A stretch of 29,459 bases of DNA from CAZKXU01 sp964556665 (GTDB taxonomy: Bacteria > Bdellovibrionota_C > UBA2361 > CAZKXU01). The translations under genes were made by a program, and so were the position numbers. The notes under the pieces were generated by a model. The model saw nothing but the letters and a program-made list of their open reading frames with translations. It was not told the origin of the DNA and did no database searches. The stretch lies in assembly GCA_964556665.1 (NCBI GenBank), contig CAZKXU010000039.1, forward strand, positions 1 to 29,459, written 5' to 3'. Positions 23,901-29,459 of the stretch are shown here, piece after piece; the stretch's first letter is position 1, and each line of letters opens with the position of its first letter.

Positions 23901-26900
23901 GGGGCTTTTAATTAAAAAGGTAAGTACTAAGCAGCTGTTAAGTCAGCCAATTATTAAAAATGAAAGTCAATGGAGTTATTATGCTCAAAGCGGACTTCCT
24001 TCTACTGAAGTTATTGAACCAGGAAATGCCTTAGAGATACGTAAAGAGTTTTATTACGATCAATTCGGCAATATCTCTGAGCTAAAAACATCTGGGCCAT
24101 CTTTTACTACACGTTCTGAGTTTACCACATATGATAGTAGTGGTAGGGGAATTATCTCTGAAATTGATGCATTAGGGCATACCACGCAGAGAACTTTAGA
24201 TTCTAAGTGGGGACAAGTTCAGTCAGAAACCGATCCGAATGGCCTTAAGACCGAGTATTTGTATGATATAGTCGGCGTAAGAAATTATGAGAAAAGAGCA
24301 GATGGAACGGAGAGTAGGGTTTTATCATTAGCCGCTGATGCCGCATCACCTCCATTGGCTACATATTATCACAGAAACGATCGCTCTGGAATGATTCCTA
24401 AAATAGTTTGGTATGATCTCTTGGATAGAAAAGTAAGGGAGCAATCAACTTATTTTGACGGGCAGATAGCAAATGTAGACTACATTTATGATAAAGCGGG
24501 GCGATTAACGCAGAAAAGTCTGCCATATTGGACTGGAGCAGCCCCAATTTGGGCAACTTATGAGTATGATGTGCTTGGTCGCCTAGTTAAGGAGAAGGCG
24601 CCTGGTAATCGTATTACTGAATATATTTATGATGGTTTAACAACCTCTGTTATTGATCCGAAGGGAAATGTCACAATCAAAGAGGTAAACCCTCGTGAAA
24701 AGGTTTCTCGCATAACTGATGCCACAGGATCTGTTACAAGTTATACATATGATAGTAGTGATCGCTTAATCCTGATTACTGATCCAAAAAACAACATTAC
24801 CCAACTTGATTATGATATTTTTGGACATCGTGCGCACTTGGTCGATCCAGATGTTGGTACCATCAAATACGACTATAACGCATTGGGACAATTACTTCAT
24901 GAGACCGCTAATGATGGACTAGTCACCGACTTCATATATGATGCGGCTGGGCGAATGATCTCGCGCAAATCAGCTGAAGGCAATGCTTCATGGGTGTACG
25001 ACCAGTCACCAAATGGAATTGGGGCAATTAGTGAGGCCTATGGTCAAGATGGTGAAGTTGAAAGGTATTCTTATGATCAATATTCAAGACGATTCCGTAG
25101 AGAGCTAAACTTTGAAGGTGAAAGTTATGTTGAAGAGAAGAGTTTCGATTCGTTAGGTCGCGAAATTAAAATTACTTATCCATCAGGATTTGAAGTTGCG
25201 TTTAATTACAATACTAATGGATTCTTATCTAGTGTAAGTAATGTATCTAATGGAAAAATCTTCTGGGAGCAGAAAAAAGCCAATGTCTTTGGGCAGATCC
25301 AGCAGGAAAGATTCGGTAACGGAATCAGAACTGTAAATAATTCCAATGCAAATACAGGTCTATTAGAATCAATTAAAAGTTCACTAAGTTTATCTGGAGA
25401 TATACAAGATTTAGGTTTTGACCATGATAAAGATGGAAATATTACGAAACGTGAAGATCGTCGCTCATCCTTAATTGAACTTTTTGATTATGACCAACTT
25501 AATCGCTTAATTAAGAGTCAGGTGATTGGTGGTGATACTGTTACTTTAGCTTATGATGAGTTAGGTAATATCTTAAATAAATCAGATGTAGGAAGCTATT
25601 TTTACGGCACAAACGGCGCAGGCCCACACGCAGTAACTACAATTTCCGGAATAAAAGCGAATAAGTATAGATATGACCAACGGGGGAATAGAATTGAGTC
25701 AGATTTAGAAGACCTTACTTATACATCATTTAATAAACCTTCTGAGATTGTTAGTAGCAATGTTAAATTGGATTTTAAATATAATTCTAACTTAGGTTTG
25801 TTAAAACAGACTAAGCGTTATCAATCCTTTAACACCAATTTAAATTATAATGATCTTGTCTCTATAGCCCCTGCATTACGCCATAAGAGCTCGACCATCT
25901 CAACAGAAGAGATAATTTATATCTCTTCACTTTATGAGATACGAAAAACCGACAACTTTATAGAACATCGACATTATATTCCAGGAAGCGGGAGAGTAAT
26001 TGCGCTATTTAGTAAGTTTTCAAACCGCGCCCCTGTATATAGATATATTCATCGAGATCATATCGGCTCAATTGATAGAATTACTGATGAAAATGGAAAA
26101 GTTATAGAACGGTTAAGTTATGATTCGTGGGGAAAAAGAAGAAATGCAGATTGGAGCCCATCTGATCAGATGCTTTCAAGCCCAATGCGGAAAGGCTTTA
26201 CCGGACATGAGCACTTAGATGATGTTGGCCTAATTCATATGGGAGGTAGAATTTATGATCCTAGTGTAGGAAGGTTTCTCTCTCCGGATCCATTGATTCA
26301 GGAACCTGAAAATAGTCAGTCCCTTAACCGCTATTCTTATGTAATGAATAATCCACTTTCACTTACCGATCCAAGCGGGTTTGGTTGGTTTAGTAAGTTG
26401 TGGAAGGGCATAACCAATGTAGTTAAAGGAATATTTTCACAGCAAGGGTTAGAGCAGATACTTTTAGCTTCTGTAACAAGTGGTTGGTCTAGTGGTTTTC
26501 AGCTACTTGCATTTGCTGGCTATAATGTAGGAAAAGCAATTGCTTCGGGTGAAGAGCCTGGAAATGCTTTAAAATTTGGTGCAAAGCTACTAATACAAGC
26601 GGCAGTTATGAAGTTCTTTGATGCTCAGATCTTAGATCCGATCAGTAGTTCTTTAGATAAAGCACTGCCAGGAATATTGTCTCCGAATGCCTTTGCTGGA
26701 GGAATGTCAAACTATGAATATTCTGAATTACTTCGAAATAATGTTGTGTCAGATGTAACAAGATCAATTTTGAGAGGTGCAAGGAATGTCGTTGTAGGTG
26801 GAAGATTTATGGATGGTGTTGCCCAGGGTGCATTCTCGTCTGGTCTTGGTCTCGCCCGTGATAGTTTGATATTTCATACTGCAAAGCCGTTTGTTCTTGA

Positions 26901-27303
26901 GGGACTTGGCAATAGCGAGCTAAGTATGAAATCTACCTGGGTCAAAGGACAAAATCTGTGGACTAAGGATGGTAATCCTAATTTACACATTAAAAACAAT
27001 GTGAGCATTTTATATCCTTGGTTAAATAATATTGGAAAAGTTCTTACACAGGTTCCACAAGCGGGCCATTTGTATACACCTGGCTTTGGGCAGGAGTTAG
27101 GGGCACTTTCAAATTTTGCAAATCAAATTTCAGGGATGAATAGTTTGTCGGTATTTCATGATCATTTGGCTGATCTACTTAATTTTTCAGGTCATCCACA
27201 AATATCTAATATTCTTAACGTTGGAACCATCCCTCCTGCAATTGGGTTAGAGTATTCAATTCTGTTGAGTAGTGAAAGTGTTTTTCCAACTGTTGCAAAG
27301 TAA
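20944..27303 (+). CDS. exported SpvB / FG-GAP / Rhs-repeat polymorphic toxin-like giant protein
   Basis: 2119 residues. A signal peptide (ILHITCCF-type hydrophobic core, cleavage near VVA-D, residue 36) precedes an SpvB-like N-terminal domain (about 45-330: GASTYSIPLKLIPGTADFTP, then FCLEGVRLV). Seven calcium-type FG-GAP/VCBS loops follow: DLNADGRED 364, DVNGDAKVD 414, DLNADGMAD 485, DINGDHLPD 570, DLNGDGLTD 637, DVNADGYPD 695, ELNGDGVVD 754. Then come many YD repeats (about 1000-1650, e.g. YEYDVLGRLVKEKAPGNRIT) and the Rhs core (GGRIYDPSVGRFLSPDPL at 1766; NRYSYVMNNPLSLTDPSGF, whose P-x4-DPxG is the autoproteolysis box). The tip of about 307 residues is unrecognised and glycine/alanine-rich at first, ending with a SVFHDHLADLLNF segment. 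This is TcB/TcC- and Rhs-like shell architecture, which encapsulates a C-terminal effector. The start has GGAGTGGAGCC just before ATG. Confidence 0.9.
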   Translation: MIRTRTLVLNSNLILITKILLHITCCFLTTKLVVADVVPPLPPINGAIAQYLDGKFAVNEAGASTYSIPLKLIPGTADFTPKLALHYDSTGTNSYLGINFKLGGMSVITRCGTTIAQDGFIDPVDYNANDKFCLEGVRLVKVQPSSVYGGDGTEYRTENERFSKIISYGNIGNFPSYFLVWTRTGLVYEYGNSVDSKFQPQSTSGVLAWHVNKITDSSGNYINYKYNNNGSFGELLPDKIEYTGNTAVGSSPYASVQFISETRPDTLIGYIGGAKISFTQRIKEIALYYQSTKVAYYPITYEQAPESGISRVISVGYCEISSNSCVNPTLFQYSGAYLGLDTPTIWLEKGIVNGPPWSSSAQGFADLNADGREDFYWNRNGFQVGISDGNDFTQATYLSGSGWKDPYKGFEYITDVNGDAKVDRVSVEYTGGYNAKINASIGTGNGLNPYTTWLDPSVYKNPILYAIDDLSSDGFVYFKENEYMIDLNADGMADRVWLSGWGFNTDWFTEPWGTWVSFSNSSSFMMPDIWLGYPCGKVKTCPPNNYDGSSILFLSGGPGAVNAEYLAYWGDINGDHLPDQIQASTYYDGFNLNFTEWTAYINRGDHFDSGITLLDQNSSTVPAYSSFQKDEVQEAWLDLNGDGLTDHVYIPNQRRDLWVSLSTGNSFTIPALWLAEDTANGFDPRSLSNDHFFFADVNADGYPDFVWVPDGSQDLYVAFSNGHSFTTPKVLLQNGVAGGKKSYSNGGTKTYFVELNGDGVVDYAWMPDGTEDLLVAKSKGPRANQLQHIIVGNGLEYKITMTTLAANDGSYLKGTGAVYPAQDLQPVMPVVKSYQVSDGLGGFNDFTYKYTGYRQTVDGRGSCGFESIIESDQARGITTTTYYRQDHPFKSKPASIIKSVSATGAVVSNVSYDWGVTYQSTGGYFIYESKIITTQYELDGSVVITKSESRTFDQNGNPTKIVTQYNDGLTETIDNTYQDDTTKWQLGLLIKKVSTKQLLSQPIIKNESQWSYYAQSGLPSTEVIEPGNALEIRKEFYYDQFGNISELKTSGPSFTTRSEFTTYDSSGRGIISEIDALGHTTQRTLDSKWGQVQSETDPNGLKTEYLYDIVGVRNYEKRADGTESRVLSLAADAASPPLATYYHRNDRSGMIPKIVWYDLLDRKVREQSTYFDGQIANVDYIYDKAGRLTQKSLPYWTGAAPIWATYEYDVLGRLVKEKAPGNRITEYIYDGLTTSVIDPKGNVTIKEVNPREKVSRITDATGSVTSYTYDSSDRLILITDPKNNITQLDYDIFGHRAHLVDPDVGTIKYDYNALGQLLHETANDGLVTDFIYDAAGRMISRKSAEGNASWVYDQSPNGIGAISEAYGQDGEVERYSYDQYSRRFRRELNFEGESYVEEKSFDSLGREIKITYPSGFEVAFNYNTNGFLSSVSNVSNGKIFWEQKKANVFGQIQQERFGNGIRTVNNSNANTGLLESIKSSLSLSGDIQDLGFDHDKDGNITKREDRRSSLIELFDYDQLNRLIKSQVIGGDTVTLAYDELGNILNKSDVGSYFYGTNGAGPHAVTTISGIKANKYRYDQRGNRIESDLEDLTYTSFNKPSEIVSSNVKLDFKYNSNLGLLKQTKRYQSFNTNLNYNDLVSIAPALRHKSSTISTEEIIYISSLYEIRKTDNFIEHRHYIPGSGRVIALFSKFSNRAPVYRYIHRDHIGSIDRITDENGKVIERLSYDSWGKRRNADWSPSDQMLSSPMRKGFTGHEHLDDVGLIHMGGRIYDPSVGRFLSPDPLIQEPENSQSLNRYSYVMNNPLSLTDPSGFGWFSKLWKGITNVVKGIFSQQGLEQILLASVTSGWSSGFQLLAFAGYNVGKAIASGEEPGNALKFGAKLLIQAAVMKFFDAQILDPISSSLDKALPGILSPNAFAGGMSNYEYSELLRNNVVSDVTRSILRGARNVVVGGRFMDGVAQGAFSSGLGLARDSLIFHTAKPFVLEGLGNSELSMKSTWVKGQNLWTKDGNPNLHIKNNVSILYPWLNNIGKVLTQVPQAGHLYTPGFGQELGALSNFANQISGMNSLSVFHDHLADLLNFSGHPQISNILNVGTIPPAIGLEYSILLSSESVFPTVAK

Positions 27304-27603
27304 ATAACTGGAAGTTGCTTATTAATTTACCCAATAAAAAAGCAGTAGTTGCTCGTCAGATATAAGTAAGTTGGTAGGACAGAGCTTATATATAAACGAG
27401 TTGGGACAAGTACTAAGTATACAAAGTAAAATAATCCCATGTCATCTTCTTTCGCGCCAAATCGCGCCTACATCTTCTTGATAACTTTCTTGCCAGACCC
27501 GCGGCAGCTATCGGCTATTGTAGGCGAAACTGTAAAGCCCGGTTTCAGTTGGACTACAGTGCTTATAATATTGGTGCGCAGCCTCCTGCTGCTCCTGCCA
27601 AGA

Positions 27604-27630
27604 CGAACTAGCCATATATAGACTAGTTCG
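27604..27630. terminator. stem-loop, possible transcription stop
   Basis: CGAACTAG (27604-27611) pairs with CTAGTTCG (27623-27630) around an 11-base AT-rich loop. It directly follows the stop of the debris-like frame. GGGG rather than a T-run follows, so intrinsic termination is doubtful. Confidence 0.3.
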
Positions 27631-27732
27631 GGGAAAGGGTTCAAAAGTTGCTCTTAACTACAGCGTTATCGGTCTATATAGAGACTGGAAATTTTTCGTC
27701 GAAATCCTAAATTTTCAAGATGTGGATAGTGT

Positions 27733-27942
27733 ATGCCTAAATTGCATGAAGAGAGTAATGATAGAAAAGATGATATGGTAGATCGAGAAATTCTTTTAGG
27801 TGGCTGTTCAGAGAGCAAGCCTGAATTAAGGATTAAAGATGAGGGAACTGATCGTGAGATACTAAGTAAACATTGCATGCCAGGTAGTAGTTCATTTTGC
27901 TACTTAGTTGCCACCAACTCTTCACGCTATCAATCTGGATAG
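27733..27942 (+). CDS. doubtful small ORF
   Basis: 69 codons, hydrophilic and acidic at first (HEESNDRKDDMVDREIL), with a partial internal echo (DREILLGGC / DREILSKHC). The opposite strand has an equally long frame and there is no clear ribosome binding site. It is downstream of the Rhs gene, where an immunity protein would be expected, but is short for one. Kept only because of its position. Confidence 0.15.
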   Translation: MPKLHEESNDRKDDMVDREILLGGCSESKPELRIKDEGTDREILSKHCMPGSSSFCYLVATNSSRYQSG

Positions 27943-28077
27943 TAGAGGAAGAGATAACGTGAGCGTCCCCCTCCTTTTGACTATCACCTCCATCCACTCT
28001 ATACTGGAAACCAATGGGTAAACGGTTTTTAAGGGGTGACCCTTATCCGTAGAGCCTGGCATGCTCTGGAGCTTGCG

Positions 28078-29202
28078 ATGAGCAAGGACTCAAGAAGTCT
28101 GTGGGGTGCGGCGCTGGGGGGCTTTCTGGGACTCCTTGCAGGAGCTCTCGGCGGCCAGGAGTTGGGGCGGTTTGCAGGAATCGCTCTGATGTTCTGTGGG
28201 GTACTGATCGGTTGCATTGCAGGGTACTTTGCGCCTGAGATGCCACACCTGGTTCGTCGTGCGTGGCAACGGGCGCGTGTGAGCAGCGTAAGGCTGCAGA
28301 GTCGGTGCCATGTCTCGTGGCCGAAGAGTGTTGCAATACCGTCTCGATCTTCATTGCAGCAATGGTGGTCGCGCATGCAGGAGAAGGCAGAGGCAGCTTG
28401 GAGCTGTTTCTGTCGCATCAGTGAACACACGGTCGTGCATCTGATCTTCGCTGGGATCTGCTTGGTAGTGGGCTTTGGCCCGCTGTATATCTGGGCACAC
28501 TTGAACGGGGTGTCCTTGACAGGTGCTGGGCCAAGCCGCTCAGTAGTGGAAGTTCTACTTGGAGCATTCGGAGTAGTAGTTCTAGTCATTGGGTTATTCG
28601 TCAGTATGATCGGCTATATTTGTTATGCTGAGTCAGATACGTGCGATAACAGCCCAATTGATCTGGTGGCGAACCGCGATGACAGAATCGAGGAGCTTGG
28701 GTATCCTCTCTACTTTGTACGGAGGATTGTTGCACTTGTTCAGGCTACTCTGTGCTTCTCGGTAGCAGTGTTCGGGGCAGTGCTGATTGGTCTCAGCGTA
28801 GCTCTTCCGTGCGGTTTTGCTGCACTTGCATTGCTTGGCTTCCCACTCTGCCTGCTGCGTGGATTCATGCTGCTAGGGATGCGTAAGGGAGTAATGCCAT
28901 GCATGCTAGTTGCGCTTGTTGGCACAACAGTATCGCTTGGCTGGATCCGATGGAGCCACGCGCTTGATCTTCGCTTGGTGGCACTAGCGATGGGAAACGG
29001 TGTACTGTGTGCCATGTTGATGAGTCTTGTGCAGTTGGCTACAAGGGCTTTGATGAGGTTCAAGTTCTGTCACTCCATTGACAGTGCCAGATGGTGGGAT
29101 GAGCGCATGAAGGTGGTGTTTGACAGAGTCATGCTGCCAGTAGTTGCCTGGCTCTGGAAGCGGACGTTTGATCCGGTAGTGAAGCAGTTGAACCCTTATT
29201 GA
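28078..29202 (+). CDS. polytopic membrane protein of unknown function, G+C-rich
   Basis: 374 residues from the ATG at 28078, which has GGAG at 28068-28071; the frame is open to a GTG at 28036 without a usable ribosome binding site. About eight hydrophobic segments are seen: LWGAALGGFLGLLAGALGG, FAGIALMFCGVLIGCIAGYF, VVHLIFAGICLVVGFGPLYI, VLLGAFGVVVLVIGLFVSMI, then a pair near 225-270 (CFSVAVFGAVLIGLSVALPC) and further ones to about 335. A basic cytoplasmic loop (about 60-115) and a charged tail with WWDERMKVVFDRV remain. The family is not recognised. Base composition is clearly richer in G+C than the neighbouring genes, and repeats of GCTTGG/GGTTTTG-type codons differ from them, so recent acquisition is plausible. 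It has no operon partner in the window. Confidence 0.6.
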   Translation: MSKDSRSLWGAALGGFLGLLAGALGGQELGRFAGIALMFCGVLIGCIAGYFAPEMPHLVRRAWQRARVSSVRLQSRCHVSWPKSVAIPSRSSLQQWWSRMQEKAEAAWSCFCRISEHTVVHLIFAGICLVVGFGPLYIWAHLNGVSLTGAGPSRSVVEVLLGAFGVVVLVIGLFVSMIGYICYAESDTCDNSPIDLVANRDDRIEELGYPLYFVRRIVALVQATLCFSVAVFGAVLIGLSVALPCGFAALALLGFPLCLLRGFMLLGMRKGVMPCMLVALVGTTVSLGWIRWSHALDLRLVALAMGNGVLCAMLMSLVQLATRALMRFKFCHSIDSARWWDERMKVVFDRVMLPVVAWLWKRTFDPVVKQLNPY

Positions 29203-29459
29203 AGCGGCTCAAGTGATCGGCAGGTTGTTCTTGAAGGATCTAATGCCCATAATCAAAGGGGAACCCAATGGTTCCCCATGTTATCTAGTTATTGTCCTAA
29301 CGACAATAACTTCTAATAACACCAATTTTACAGGTTAATTAAGACAAGCAGGTCAATCTGCCAGAAGATCTGATTCAGATCTCGGTTAGCTGATAACAAA
29401 TTTTTAGGACATGGGATAAACCCCTTAGTTAACAAGAGGGGTGCCGAGAGTTGACGACA
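29203..29459. other. hairpin-rich 3' edge of the window
   Basis: No gene is seen. Four stem-loops follow one another: GGGGAACC/GGTTCCCC (29258-29277), AGTTATTGTC/GACAATAACT (29287-29311), AGATCTGA/TCAGATCT (29366-29382) and ACCCCT/AGGGGT (29420-29442). Confidence 0.6.
29258..29277 (+). terminator. hairpin after the membrane protein gene
   Basis: GGGGAACC and GGTTCCCC form an 8-bp stem with a CAAT loop, 55 bases past the stop codon. It is GC-rich, but no T-run follows; a second 10-bp AT-rich hairpin comes ten bases later. The pair together may end transcription. Confidence 0.4.

Larger units (their letters stand above)
27304..28077. other. 774-base gene-poor region after the Rhs gene
   Basis: No convincing gene and no clear immunity gene for the Rhs protein. 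A + strand frame without an ATG (about 27438-27610) ends KARFQLDYSAYNIGAQPPAA, then PAKTN and stop; it reads like a real C-terminus and may be debris. A hairpin lies at 27604-27630 and a weak 69-codon frame at 27733-27942. GAGCGTCCCC at 27961-27970 and AAAGTAAAATAAT near 27424 also occur by the hairpin at 17.67-17.70 kb. Confidence 0.4.

Noticed and set aside
27439..27621. 60-codon plus-strand ORF after the Rhs gene
   Set aside because: No ribosome binding site and no family resemblance; another frame across the same bases looks more protein-like.
28029..28589. Minus-strand ORF of 186 codons opposite the G+C-rich gene
   Set aside because: A typical high-G+C shadow frame: Arg/Pro/Thr-rich, no motifs, while the plus strand has membrane helices and a good ribosome binding site.

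Overview
The window is a draft-assembly fragment (one 50-N gap at 773-822) from a Gram-negative, respiring bacterium. The evidence is a TolC-type outer-membrane protein, an O-antigen ligase-type membrane protein, a SURF1 cytochrome oxidase assembly factor and a periplasmic-type arginine decarboxylase gene context typical of proteobacteria-like genomes. The sequence is AT-leaning overall, except for the last gene (28.1-29.2 kb), which is visibly richer in G+C. I cannot assign a species; an uncultured delta-proteobacterium-like lineage is a guess.

Layout. 1-669: 3' end of a TolC-family gene. 670-880: inverted-repeat element interrupted by the assembly gap. 1055-3397: a multidomain glycosyltransferase-like protein. 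3.4-5.05 kb: a REP/RAYT module, i.e. an IS200-like REP-associated transposase gene bracketed by oppositely oriented GTAG-headed repeats, lying against what looks like the 3' end of a broken Pro/Lys-rich gene. 5107-5183: tRNA-Arg(CCU). 5290-6822: GH3-family acyl-adenylating enzyme, convergent with SURF1 (6793-7647). 7795-10842: a tightly coupled three-gene operon of two KAS III-like thiolase-fold proteins (one with the catalytic Cys and His replaced, one intact) and an exported coiled-coil protein. 10.9 kb: a strong palindrome related to the one at the gap. 10967-14282: O-antigen ligase-like protein and two unrecognised proteins on the minus strand. 14426-15611: HPt protein plus a two-receiver response regulator. 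15738-17633: biosynthetic arginine decarboxylase. 17.7-19.5 kb: a Fic-family C-terminal remnant next to an IS1182-like insertion sequence whose transposase has one in-frame stop. 19646-20395: unrecognised membrane-anchored protein. 20944-27303: a 2119-residue SpvB/FG-GAP/Rhs polymorphic-toxin-like exported protein. 27.3-28.08 kb: gene-poor. 28078-29202: G+C-rich polytopic membrane protein. 29.2-29.46 kb: a cluster of hairpins.

Functional reading. The most coherent candidate system is the operon at 7795-10842. A KAS III pair with one dead and one live subunit recalls the PqsB/PqsC heterodimer and chain-length-factor pairs, suggesting a dedicated condensing enzyme for a specialised acyl product; a GH3-type acyl-activating enzyme is encoded about 1 kb upstream. 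The second notable system is the RAYT with its own REP-like repeats. The Rhs giant has an unrecognised C-terminal tip and no obvious immunity gene.
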